DNA of 64,000 bases, from the NCBI RefSeq assembly GCF_003710805.1, contig NZ_RHHB01000008.1, positions 32,494 to 96,493 of the forward strand, written 5' to 3'. The position numbers and the translations under genes are program-made. The stretch is from Agromyces tardus. Its GTDB lineage: Bacteria; Actinomycetota; Actinomycetes; Actinomycetales; Microbacteriaceae. Of the stretch, positions 57,638 to 64,000 are shown one piece after another (the stretch's first letter is position 1; every line of letters starts with the position of its first letter). The notes below the pieces were generated by a model. That model was not told the DNA's origin. It saw nothing but the letters and a program-made list of their open reading frames with translations, and did no database searches.

Positions 57638-57985
57638 GTGCACCTCGATGCCGAGACGTTCGAGGCGATCGTCGTCGACGAACTCGACGAGCTGCCCGAT
57701 GACATGGTCGACGGCCTCGAGAACATCGTGTTCGTCGTCGAGGACCGCCCGGAAGACGGATCCCTCGACCTGCTCGGCCTCTACCAGGGCGTCGCGCTCA
57801 CCGATCGCGACCGCTACGGATTCGGCGAGATGCCCGACCGCATCGTGCTCTACCGGGAACCGCTGCTCGCCGTCTGCGAGACCGAAGAGGAACTCCGCGA
57901 CGAGATCCACGTCACCCTCGTGCACGAGATCGCCCACTTCTACGGGATCGACGACGACCGGCTGCACGAGCTGGGCTGGGCATGA
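57638..57985 (+). CDS. minimal zincin-type metallopeptidase family protein
   Basis: This 115-residue protein of the minimal zinc-metallopeptidase (DUF1025) family has the extended zinc site HEIAHFYGID at 96-105 (HExxHxxGxxD): two histidines bind zinc, Glu97 is the base and Asp105 is the third ligand. An acidic N-terminal half (VVDELDELPDDMVDGLENIVFVVEDRPEDG) and LLGLYQGVALTDR are family blocks. Substrates are unknown; these proteins are cytoplasmic. I chose GTG 57638 because GGAG lies six bases upstream, after the tRNA-His gene. Confidence 0.9.
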   Translation: MHLDAETFEAIVVDELDELPDDMVDGLENIVFVVEDRPEDGSLDLLGLYQGVALTDRDRYGFGEMPDRIVLYREPLLAVCETEEELRDEIHVTLVHEIAHFYGIDDDRLHELGWA

Positions 57986-57997
57986 ACCGCGCCGGGT

Positions 57998-58003
57998 TAA
58001 CCT
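57998..58003 (+). promoter_or_regulatory. -10 element, leaderless promoter of the DD-peptidase-like gene
   Basis: TAACCT is followed by GATCGC and ATG 58010. Confidence 0.45.
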
Positions 58004-58009
58004 GATCGC

Positions 58010-59269
58010 ATGAGCGTCTCCCCCGGCCGCATCCTCGGCATCGCCCTCGGCTCCGTTGCGATCCTCGCCGTCGGCGTGTACGGCCCCGCGATGCTGCTCG
58101 GCCCGCTGCCCGACGTGACGGTGCGGGTCGCGGAACCGGCCGGCGACACCGCTCCGGCGTCCACCCCGATCACGCTGCCCGCCGACGGCCAGAGCGCGTT
58201 CGCGGTCGTCGCCGACGACGGCACGAGCGATATCATCGCGACCGCCGGCGAGCAGGTGGCCATGCCGATGGGCGGGGCAGCGAAGCTCGTGACCCTGCTC
58301 GTGACGCTCGACGGCCTTCCCCTCGAGCAGGGGCTCGACGGGCCCGACATCCGCATCGGGGCCGAGGACTACACCGATTACCTGCGGTACGACGCCGAGG
58401 GATCGCGGGTACTCCAGGTCTCGCCCGGCGACACCTGGACGGAGCGCGATGTGCTCCGGGCAGTGCTGCTCGCCTCGAGCAACAACCACGCCGACACGCT
58501 CGCCCGCTGGGCGTTCGGATCCGTCGACCAGTACGTGACCGAGGCGAACGCCTGGCTCGAGCAGGAGGGCTTCGCGTCGACGCGGGTCGCCGATGCGACC
58601 GGGCTCTCGGGTGACAACGTGGGCACCGCGAGCGAGCTCACCGAGCTCGCCGCGCGCGTGCTCGCCGAACCCACCCTCGGCGAGCTGCTCGCGAACGGCG
58701 ACGACGCCCCCACCGCCGCGGGCGCAAAGCGGATCCCCGACGTGATCGGCCACCTCGAAAGCGACGGCATCCGCGCGATCACCCGCAGCTACACCGACCA
58801 GGGCGGGCTCGGCTTCGTCTTCACGACCGTGCTCCCCGCCTCGGGCGATGCGCCCGCGCACCGGCTCATCGGCGCGATGCTCGGCCAGCCCGATTACGAG
58901 ACGCTCGACCCCGCCGTGCTCGCCGCCGTCGCGAGCGCCACGGCATCGGCGGCGCCCGTCGAGGTCATCGCCGCGGGATCGAGCTACGGCACCGTCGAGT
59001 CCGCCTGGGGCGAGCGGGCGCGGCTCGTCGCGGCGGCCAGCAGAACGGATGCCTCGTGGGGCGCCACCGCGGGCGCGGCATCGGTCGACGTCGACCGCTT
59101 CACGACCGCACCCGATGGGCGCACCGTGGGCACGGTCACCGTCGAGGTCGGCGAACGCGAGGTCAGCTCGGCGCTGCAGCTCGACGGCGCCATCCGGGAC
59201 CCGGGACCGATCTGGCGGCTCACCAACCCGGCGACGCTGATCGAGGCCTTCCTCGACGGTCAGGCCTGA
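58010..59269 (+). CDS. D-alanyl-D-alanine carboxypeptidase-like protein, catalytically degenerate
   Basis: This 419-residue protein is anchored by an N-terminal helix (about 9-31), so its domain faces outward. It follows the S11 penicillin-binding protein layout: MPMGGAAKLVTLLVTLD lies where SxxK should be, but the serine is replaced, reading Gly89-Ala-Ala-Lys92. SxN is present as Ser156-Ser-Asn158 (LLASSNNHADTLA), and the KTG position reads ITRSYTDQGG without KTG. I infer a non-hydrolytic paralogue that may bind peptidoglycan or regulate other enzymes. It is leaderless; it follows the minimal zincin gene by 24 bases. Confidence 0.8.
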   Translation: MSVSPGRILGIALGSVAILAVGVYGPAMLLGPLPDVTVRVAEPAGDTAPASTPITLPADGQSAFAVVADDGTSDIIATAGEQVAMPMGGAAKLVTLLVTLDGLPLEQGLDGPDIRIGAEDYTDYLRYDAEGSRVLQVSPGDTWTERDVLRAVLLASSNNHADTLARWAFGSVDQYVTEANAWLEQEGFASTRVADATGLSGDNVGTASELTELAARVLAEPTLGELLANGDDAPTAAGAKRIPDVIGHLESDGIRAITRSYTDQGGLGFVFTTVLPASGDAPAHRLIGAMLGQPDYETLDPAVLAAVASATASAAPVEVIAAGSSYGTVESAWGERARLVAAASRTDASWGATAGAASVDVDRFTTAPDGRTVGTVTVEVGEREVSSALQLDGAIRDPGPIWRLTNPATLIEAFLDGQA

Positions 59270-59304
59270 GGCACCGACGCGTCGATCCGGCAGGACCGGT
59301 CACG

Positions 59305-59556
59305 TCAGGCGTTCTCCTCGTCGGACTCCACCGGGTCGGAGTCGCCGGCATCGAAGCGGAAGCGGACGCGCAGCTGGCCGTTGACCTCCCGCTCGTCGAC
59401 CGCGTCGTACCAGAACAGCGACTCGAGGCCGTCGACCGCGGCGACCATGCCGACGCGCGACTCCGTCTTGCCGCCGACGAGCGCACGGTGCTCGAAGTCG
59501 CCTTCGAGGGGGCCGTCGAGGAACTCCGCCACGTACTGGGCCGCTGTGTCATTCAT
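59305..59556 (-). CDS. small acidic hypothetical protein
   Basis: This 83-residue protein reads YVAEFLDGPLEGDFEHRALVGGKTESRVGMVAAVDGLESLFWYDAVDEREVNGQLRVRFRFDAGDSDPVESDEENA: a small beta-rich domain with a strongly acidic tail. I do not recognise a family. ATG 59556 has TACGGT six bases upstream and AGGA in between, so leaderless and normal initiation both fit. It lies 32 bases downstream of the P-loop kinase gene on the same strand and could also be reached by the thiamine-transporter transcript. Confidence 0.7.
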   Translation of the reverse strand: MNDTAAQYVAEFLDGPLEGDFEHRALVGGKTESRVGMVAAVDGLESLFWYDAVDEREVNGQLRVRFRFDAGDSDPVESDEENA

Positions 59557-59562
59557 GTTCCT

Positions 59563-59568
59563 ACCGTA
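59563..59568 (-). promoter_or_regulatory. -10 element of the small acidic protein gene
   Basis: On the minus strand TACGGT is followed by AGGAAC and ATG 59556. Confidence 0.4.
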
Positions 59569-59588
59569 TCCCGCCCGGCTGGTCGGGG

Positions 59589-60248
59589 TCATCCGGCGCG
59601 CTGCGCAAGCGCGCCGACCCCGCTCGGCACGCGCACGCGCACGTCGGCCCGCCGATCGGGACGGTCGCGTGCGACGTGCCGGCGCCACTGCGCCTCCCAC
59701 AGGTCCCAGTAGTCGTCGAAGCCGCCGTCGTCGCGGTCGAGCGCACGGCGACGACGCAGGCCGTCGGGCGCCGTCACCCAGACCCGCACGGCTCCCTCGA
59801 CATCGGCGCCCGCGGCGAAGGCGCCGCAGCCCTCGACGATGAGCGGACGGCCCGGCGGCATCCGCTCGACCGCGGCCACCGCGTCGGCCGACCAGTCCCA
59901 ACGCCGCCAACGCGCGGGCGCGCCGCGCGCGAACGGGTCGACGAGGTCGCGACGCAGGCGCTCGGCACCGGGGTCGAGCCCGTGCCAGCCGGGGTAGACC
60001 TGATCGAGTCGCACGAGCCGCGCGGCGTGGGCGGGCCATGCGGCGAGCAGCCGGTCGGCGAAGGTCGACTTACCGGCGCCGCTCGGCCCGTCGACGAGCA
60101 CGAGCTGCGCCGGTCGTGCGGATGCCCCGGCCAGCACCGCTGCGATCGCCGCCGTCGGGCCGAGCGGCGACGATGCGGGAGCGTCTCGCATCGCGACGGT
60201 CGCCGCGACCGCGAACGCCCCGACCGGGGCCGCCGCGGAGCACGTCAC
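59589..60248 (-). CDS. P-loop small-molecule kinase-like protein
   Basis: Up to 219 residues. LVLVDGPSGAGKSTFADRL is a Walker A motif of the uridine/shikimate-kinase-like type. RLDQVYPGWHGLDPG places an Asp after strand 2, RWDWSADA and LIVEGCGAF follow (Walker B position), and DGLRRRRALDRDDGG is a lid-like arginine-rich region. The phosphate acceptor is unknown. GTG 60248 overlaps the T-component gene stop by four bases (GTGA), the same coupling seen for the genes upstream; ATG 60191 is an alternative start nearer the conserved domain. Position at the end of a TPP-controlled transporter operon suggests phosphorylation of an imported thiamine-related compound. Confidence 0.75.
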   Translation of the reverse strand: MTCSAAAPVGAFAVAATVAMRDAPASSPLGPTAAIAAVLAGASARPAQLVLVDGPSGAGKSTFADRLLAAWPAHAARLVRLDQVYPGWHGLDPGAERLRRDLVDPFARGAPARWRRWDWSADAVAAVERMPPGRPLIVEGCGAFAAGADVEGAVRVWVTAPDGLRRRRALDRDDGGFDDYWDLWEAQWRRHVARDRPDRRADVRVRVPSGVGALAQRAG

Positions 60249-61057
60249 GACCACACCGGGTTGAACGTGCCGGCCCAGACGGCCACGGCGATGGACAGCG
60301 CGGCGACGGCCGCCGCGATCGCGAGGAGCGCGGCATCCGACCCGCCGACGGTCGAGACCCGGGCCCACGTGCGCGGCGTGTCCGAGCCGAAGCCGCGCGC
60401 CTCCATGGCCGTCGCGAGCTTGCTTCCGCGCCGGATCGCGAGCACGAGGAGCGCGAACGCCATGGTGGCGACGCGCCGGATCACCCCGTGGTCGCCGATC
60501 CCGCGAGCGCGACGCGAGAGTCCCATCGCGCGCCAGTCCTCGACGAACAGCCCCACGAGGCGAGTGGCCCCGAGGGCGCCGAGCACGAACCGCGCCGGCA
60601 GGTGGGCGATCTGCGCGAGCCCGTCGGCGAGCTCGGTCGGATCGACGCGCAGGAAGAGCAGCGCGGCCGGCAGGCCGATCGCGAGCACGCGCACGGTCAC
60701 GGCGACGGCGAGCTCGATCGAGCCGTCGGTGATGCGCGCGAGCCAGAGACTCCAGTACTCGGTGCCCTCGGGCTGCCCGTAGAGCAGCATGCTGAGGCCG
60801 GCGATCGGCGCGGACACGAGGATCGGCCAGGTGCGCGCGACCAGGAGCTTCGGGGTCACCCCGGCCAGGGCGAACAGCACGAGTTCGATGCCGAGGGCGA
60901 CGGCGGCGCTCAGCCAATCGACGGTGAGCAGGAGCGGGGTCGTGAGCACCACGAGTGCGGCGAGGCGCGTGACCGGGTTCACCCGGTCGACGAACCGCAG
61001 TCGCGGGGCCGACGACACCATGCCGACGCCTGCCGACGTCGTGGCGGCGGCGCTCAC
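60245..61057 (-). CDS. ykoC: ECF transporter transmembrane T component (YkoC/CbiQ-like)
   Basis: This 270-residue integral membrane protein has five to six helices (for example LAALVVLTTPLLLTVDWLSAAVALGIELVLFAL and VLAIGLPAALLFL) and the conserved coupling-helix motifs MEARGFGSDTPRTWAR (the A-R-G type signature of EcfT) and RARGIGDHG. It links the ATPase to the substrate-binding S component and drives toppling of the S component in group-type ECF transporters. GTG 61057 overlaps the ATPase stop by four bases. The TPP riboswitch and YkoE-like S component assign the system to thiamine precursors. Confidence 0.9.
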   Translation of the reverse strand: MSAAATTSAGVGMVSSAPRLRFVDRVNPVTRLAALVVLTTPLLLTVDWLSAAVALGIELVLFALAGVTPKLLVARTWPILVSAPIAGLSMLLYGQPEGTEYWSLWLARITDGSIELAVAVTVRVLAIGLPAALLFLRVDPTELADGLAQIAHLPARFVLGALGATRLVGLFVEDWRAMGLSRRARGIGDHGVIRRVATMAFALLVLAIRRGSKLATAMEARGFGSDTPRTWARVSTVGGSDAALLAIAAAVAALSIAVAVWAGTFNPVWS

Positions 61058-62565
61058 TGGGCGCTCCCGGTGGGTGCGGACGCCGCGGCGTCGTCGGATG
61101 CGACGAGGTCCAGCCGGCGGTCGCCGAGCACCTCTCCGAACGCGGCGTCGTGCGTGACCGCGAGGAGCGTGACTCCGTCGTCGACGAGTTCGCGCAGGAG
61201 CCGCACGAGCTCGAGCCACGTGGCGCGGTCCTGCCCGAACGTGGGTTCGTCGAGGATGATCACCCGGGGCCGCGCGACGAGCACCGCGGCCACCGACAGC
61301 CGGCGCTGCTCACCGCCCGAGAGGGTGAACGGATTCGCTCCCGCGAGGTGGTCGAGACGCAGGCGCGTGAGCACCTCGTCGGCACGCGCGCTGCCCTCGG
61401 CCCCGGACAGGCGGAGGGCGTGCGGCGCCACGGCCACCTCGGCGCGCACGGTCGAGGCGACGAACTGGTGCTCCGGCTCCTGGAACACCGTGCCGATGCG
61501 CGTGAGCAGGTCGCGCGAGCGCCAGCGGATGGGTTCCGGCACGAGACGGCCGGCCAACGGCGCGGATGCGGCGACGCGACCGCCGAGCGGCTCCAGCAGT
61601 CCGCCGAGCGTGAGCGCGAGCGTCGACTTGCCGACCCCGTTCGGTCCGGTCAGCACGGTCGAGCAGCCCTCGGCGAGCGCGACGTCGAGACCCGCGCGCA
61701 CGACCGCCCCCCGTCGGCGTCCGACGGCGAGCTGCTCGCCGACGAGGATCGCCTGGGCGGACCGCGAGCCCGCGGCATCCGCCCGGCGCTCGATCGGCAG
61801 CGGGGCCCCGGGGACCCACACGCCGGCCGCGAGGAGCGCCTCGCGGTGCCGCTCGAGCACTTCGTCGGGCGGACCGTCGGCGAGCAGCCGCCCATCGGAG
61901 CCGAGCGCGACGACGCGGTCGACGAGGTCGACCCAGACGTCGACCCGGTGCTCGACCACGACGAACGTCGCACCCGTGCGGTCGAGCACGCGTGCCACCG
62001 CGGCACGCACCTCGGCGACACCCGACGGGTCGAGGTTGGCGGTCGGCTCGTCGAGGAGCAGCAGCCCCGGGCGCATCGCCAGCGCGCCCGCGAGCGCCAG
62101 GCGCTGCTTCTGCCCGCCCGAGAGCGCCGAGGTGGGGTGATCGAGCGGCAGGTCGAGCCCCACGGCGTCGAGCGCCTCGGCGACGCGCTGCCAGGTCTCG
62201 TCACGCGGGACGCCCAGGTTCTCGCAGCCGAACGCCACGTCGTCGCCGACGCGCGCGAGGATGACCTGCGAGTCCGGATCCTGCAGCACGAGCCCGGCGC
62301 GACCACGCGCACCGCCCGCGCGCGCACCGTCGATGAGCAGCGACCCGCGCTCCTCGCCCTCGTCGTCGCCGCCGTGCACGCCCGCGAGGGCGTGCAGGAG
62401 CGACGACTTGCCCGAGCCCGACGGGCCGAGCAGGAGCACCCGCTCCCCCGGCGCGATGCGCAGGTCGATCCCGTCGAGCGCCCAGCGGAGGCGACCCGCG
62501 TGCCGCCAGCCCCAGCCGCGCGCCTCGACGCGGACGGGGCCGACAGCCGACGTGGAACCCGACAC
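61054..62565 (-). CDS. ykoD: ECF transporter double ATPase (YkoD-like)
   Basis: This 503-residue protein contains two fused ABC ATPase domains. Domain 1: Walker A GPSGSGKSS (47-55), Q-loop VLQDPDSQV, signature LSGGQKQRLALAGAL, Walker B GLLLLDEPTANLD. Domain 2: Walker A GPNGVGKST (about 300), Q-loop VFQEPEHQF, signature LSGGEQRRLSVAAVL, Walker B VIILDEPTFGQD. Both have switch histidines (VVEHR and AVTHD). It energises the thiamine-precursor ECF transporter. The start is three bases downstream of the S-component stop and the stop overlaps the T-component start. Confidence 0.93.
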   Translation of the reverse strand: MSGSTSAVGPVRVEARGWGWRHAGRLRWALDGIDLRIAPGERVLLLGPSGSGKSSLLHALAGVHGGDDEGEERGSLLIDGARAGGARGRAGLVLQDPDSQVILARVGDDVAFGCENLGVPRDETWQRVAEALDAVGLDLPLDHPTSALSGGQKQRLALAGALAMRPGLLLLDEPTANLDPSGVAEVRAAVARVLDRTGATFVVVEHRVDVWVDLVDRVVALGSDGRLLADGPPDEVLERHREALLAAGVWVPGAPLPIERRADAAGSRSAQAILVGEQLAVGRRRGAVVRAGLDVALAEGCSTVLTGPNGVGKSTLALTLGGLLEPLGGRVAASAPLAGRLVPEPIRWRSRDLLTRIGTVFQEPEHQFVASTVRAEVAVAPHALRLSGAEGSARADEVLTRLRLDHLAGANPFTLSGGEQRRLSVAAVLVARPRVIILDEPTFGQDRATWLELVRLLRELVDDGVTLLAVTHDAAFGEVLGDRRLDLVASDDAAASAPTGSAQ

Positions 62566-62568
62566 GGA

Positions 62569-63213
62569 TCAGACCCGCTCGGTCACGTCCCGGCCGGCGG
62601 CGAAGCGGTGCAGCGCGCCCGTCGCCGCGAGTGCGCGCACCACGAGCCAGCCGAGGAGGCCCGCGAGGATCGCGCCCGAGAGCACGACGGTGACGAAGTA
62701 CAGGCCGAGGAACTCGGCCGACTTCTGCAGGTTGCCCGAGAGGAAGAGCTCGAGCGTCCAGGCCGCCGCGCCCGCCGCGGCGCCCGCGAGCACCGCCTGC
62801 AGCACGCCGAAGCGCTTGTAGCCGAAGGCCGCGAAGACGAGCTCGGCGCCGAGGCCCTGCGCGAGGCCCGAGTAGATCGTCTCGATGCCCCACTGGTTGC
62901 CGACGAGCGCCGACACGATCGCCGCGAGGAGCTCGACGTAGAGCGCGGCGCCCGGCTTGCGGATGATGAGCCCGCCGAGCACGCCGCCGATGAGCCAGAT
63001 GCCCACGGCGACGCCGCCGAGCCCGGGCGTCACGGCGTCGGCCGCCGAGAACCAGGCGTACCCGACGTTGTTCCAGAAGAGGAAGACGAGACCCGTCGCG
63101 ACGCCGATGACGCTCGCGACGACGATGTCGACGACCCGCCAGCGGTTGCTCGACGGGATCGCCGCCGCCGCGCCCGTCTCGGTGGCCTCGGGGGTGGTGG
63201 ATGCGTTGTGCAC
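62569..63213 (-). CDS. ykoE: ECF transporter S component, YkoE-type (thiamine precursor)
   Basis: This 214-residue substrate-binding membrane subunit matches YkoE: VVDIVVASVIGVATGLVFLFWNNVGYAWF, GGVAVGIWLIGGVLGGLIIRKPGAALYVELLAAIVSALVGNQWG and YFVTVVLSGAILAGLLGWLVVRAL, with five to six helices. It captures hydroxymethylpyrimidine or thiamine. GTG 63213 has GAAAGGG seven bases upstream; this ribosome site lies inside the right arm of a hairpin under TPP-riboswitch control. It is the first gene of ykoE-ykoD-ykoC-kinase. Confidence 0.92.
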   Translation of the reverse strand: MHNASTTPEATETGAAAAIPSSNRWRVVDIVVASVIGVATGLVFLFWNNVGYAWFSAADAVTPGLGGVAVGIWLIGGVLGGLIIRKPGAALYVELLAAIVSALVGNQWGIETIYSGLAQGLGAELVFAAFGYKRFGVLQAVLAGAAAGAAAWTLELFLSGNLQKSAEFLGLYFVTVVLSGAILAGLLGWLVVRALAATGALHRFAAGRDVTERV

Positions 63214-63216
63214 TGT

Positions 63217-63247
63217 CGTGCCCTTTCGATTCGTGGAAAGAGGCACG
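63217..63247 (-). promoter_or_regulatory. ribosome-site sequestering hairpin of ykoE
   Basis: CGTGCC-T-CTTTC (63236-63247) pairs with GAAAGGGCACG (63217-63227) with one bulged T and an eight-base loop. The right arm contains the ykoE Shine-Dalgarno sequence GAAAGGG. Confidence 0.6.
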
Positions 63248-63261
63248 GGAGATGAGATGTG

Positions 63262-63354
63262 CTGCCCTCCCTGCGCTGGCATGACCCAGATCAGGTTCGA
63301 CGGTCGAAGGTTGAGAACCTTCCTCTCAGCCCGGCTCACCGGACTCCCGTGTTC
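63262..63354 (-). promoter_or_regulatory. TPP riboswitch (THI element)
   Basis: On the minus strand the aptamer shows ACGGGAGTCCGG, GCTGAGAGG, ACCTGATCTGGGTCATGCCAGCG and GCAGGGAGG: the P2-P3 and P4-P5 core of the thiamine pyrophosphate sensor, in order and spacing. It lies about 50 bases upstream of the ykoE start and begins at the predicted transcription start. CACGGGAG at its 5' side can also pair with CTCCCGTG (63244-63251), which overlaps the left arm of the sequestering hairpin. Confidence 0.92.
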
Positions 63355-63361
63355 GAGCACG

Positions 63362-63367
63362 AGTATA
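63362..63367 (-). promoter_or_regulatory. -10 element of the ykoE operon
   Basis: TATACT on the minus strand would start transcription near 63355, directly at the aptamer. The region upstream is occupied by a terminator hairpin; no -35 is clear. Confidence 0.6.
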
Positions 63368-63369
63368 CG

Positions 63370-63390
63370 CCGCGCAGCGGAGCTGCGCGG
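63370..63390 (-). terminator. terminator of the GerW-like gene
   Basis: CCGCGCAGC (63370-63378) and its complement at 63382-63390 form a nine-base stem with a three-base loop, immediately upstream of the riboswitch promoter. Confidence 0.6.
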
Positions 63391-63470
63391 GTCGCGAGGC
63401 GGCGGTCGCGGCGGCCGGGCGCGGCGATCAGCGGTCCGGCGCGGTCGCTCCCGCCGGCACCGCGGCGCGG

Positions 63471-63803
63471 CTACTTCTTGAGCGCCTTGATGAGGAGCCG
63501 GAGCGCCTTGCCGGTGACCGCAACGAGCGGGATCGCCACGAGCAGGAGTCCGAGCAGGTTCGGCTCGAACCGCACGTCGCCGCCCCGCCCGATGTACGCG
63601 CCGAGCGGGATCGAAGCACCGCCGCCACCGCCGCCGGAGCCCTCGCCCTGTTCCTCACTGGAACCCGACCCACCGCCGAAGCCGTAGTAGCCGAGGGCGA
63701 CGGGCAGCACCGTGACCCCGTCGATGTCGACCTTCTCGGCGTACGCCGTGCGCACGCCGACGCCGGCCACCTTGTCTGCGAGTTCGAGCACGAAATCAGC
63801 CAT
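63471..63803 (-). CDS. GerW/YtfJ-like small protein
   Basis: This 110-residue protein has the order seen in the GerW/YtfJ family: a short N-terminal helix (VLELADKVAGVGVRTAYAEKVDIDGVTVLPVALGYYGFGGGSG), a long glycine/serine loop (EEQGEGSGGGGGGASIPLGAYIG), and a C-terminal amphipathic and hydrophobic helix (LLGLLLVAIPLVAVTGKALRLLIKALKK). In this non-sporulating lineage the role is unknown; the C-terminal helix may attach it to the membrane. Its promoter lies in the GC-rich 63804-63884 stretch, where I see no strong -10. Confidence 0.7.
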   Translation of the reverse strand: MADFVLELADKVAGVGVRTAYAEKVDIDGVTVLPVALGYYGFGGGSGSSEEQGEGSGGGGGGASIPLGAYIGRGGDVRFEPNLLGLLLVAIPLVAVTGKALRLLIKALKK

Positions 63804-63884
63804 GTCGCCACGCTACCCGGGTGGGCCGCCGGCCAGAAGGGCTTGACGGATGCCGCGGCGGCGCGTCGCGCTCGGATCCGTGCC

Positions 63885-64000
63885 TCAGCCGAGCGATCGG
63901 GCCCCGGTCGGGCGCGGGCCGTCGTCGTCGGGCTCCGCTGCGCGAGGGCCGTTGCCCGCGGTGCCCGCGCCACGCGAGCCGGCGCGCCGCGCGGCGCGCG
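63885..64000 (-). CDS. possible C-terminal end of a protein entering from beyond the window
   Basis: A minus-strand frame ends with TGA at 63885-63887 and is open to the window edge, giving a hydrophilic tail ...GNGPRAAEPDDDGPRPTG. It is low-complexity and could be a real C-terminus or chance. No function can be inferred. Confidence 0.3.
   Translation of the reverse strand, partial: RAARRAGSRGAGTAGNGPRAAEPDDDGPRPTGARSLG

Overview
This window looks like a chromosomal segment of a high-GC actinobacterium of the Microbacteriaceae type (Agromyces/Microbacterium-like; family inferred, not proven). The evidence is a very GC-rich composition, many GTG starts, frequent leaderless genes, and a set of typical actinobacterial genes: DUF3000-ribonuclease D, sepH, DUF4193, DUF3093, dut-DUF3710-DUF3159, paired clpP1/clpP2 and ettA. 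Coding density is very high: no gap exceeds 300 bases. I see no prophage, insertion sequence or CRISPR array.

Layout. 1-6.6 kb: the N-terminal part of an alpha/beta hydrolase, a leaderless DUF3000-rnd pair, a thiolase plus FadB-like two-gene beta-oxidation operon, and a DHFR-like reductase. 6.7-11.7 kb: dxs (isoprenoid precursors) and acnA (TCA cycle), with a perfect 20-base palindrome upstream of acnA. 11.7-16.2 kb: the dut/DUF3710/DUF3159, DUF3093, DUF4193 and sepH cluster, then a small DUF6504-like gene behind a near-perfect LexA (SOS) box. 16.2-21.6 kb: protein quality control, with clpX, clpP2, clpP1, a TPR protein, the trigger factor tig and tRNA-Pro. 21.8-25.7 kb: a very large zinc-ribbon membrane protein broken by one missing base, then tRNA-Gly. 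25.7-32 kb: an acyltransferase-like membrane protein, dps, a four-helix membrane protein, and an overlapping operon of multicopper oxidase, sensor kinase and NarL-type regulator.

32-36 kb: a 34-base tandem repeat, then rpiB, a Nei-type DNA glycosylase, a PaiB-like protein and an amidohydrolase, all on the minus strand. 36-43 kb: two tandem aminopeptidase N paralogues, then MscS translationally coupled to a group II truncated haemoglobin. 43-50 kb: an NTF2-like protein, a KstD-type flavoprotein, an unknown protein, tesB, a Rieske lipoprotein with a DUF2231 membrane protein, a hotdog thioesterase and ettA. 50-59 kb: a lipoprotein, an SSB-like protein, msrA and an aldo/keto reductase sharing mirrored -10 boxes, nadE, a CPA2 antiporter, tRNA-Arg, orn, tRNA-His, a minimal zincin and a DD-peptidase-like protein without its catalytic serine. 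59-64 kb: a TPP-riboswitch-controlled thiamine-precursor ECF transporter (S subunit, double ATPase, T subunit) chained by 4-base overlaps to a small P-loop kinase, and a GerW-like protein.

Regulatory themes. At least a dozen genes have TANNNT-N6-RTG upstream structures, meaning transcription starts at or next to the start codon. The octamer CGGATGCC/GGCATCCG is strikingly frequent by eye, including inside intergenic hairpins. The best candidates for new biology are the SOS-boxed DUF6504-like gene, the kinase in the thiamine riboswitch operon, the acnA palindrome, the copper oxidase/two-component operon and the degenerate DD-peptidase.
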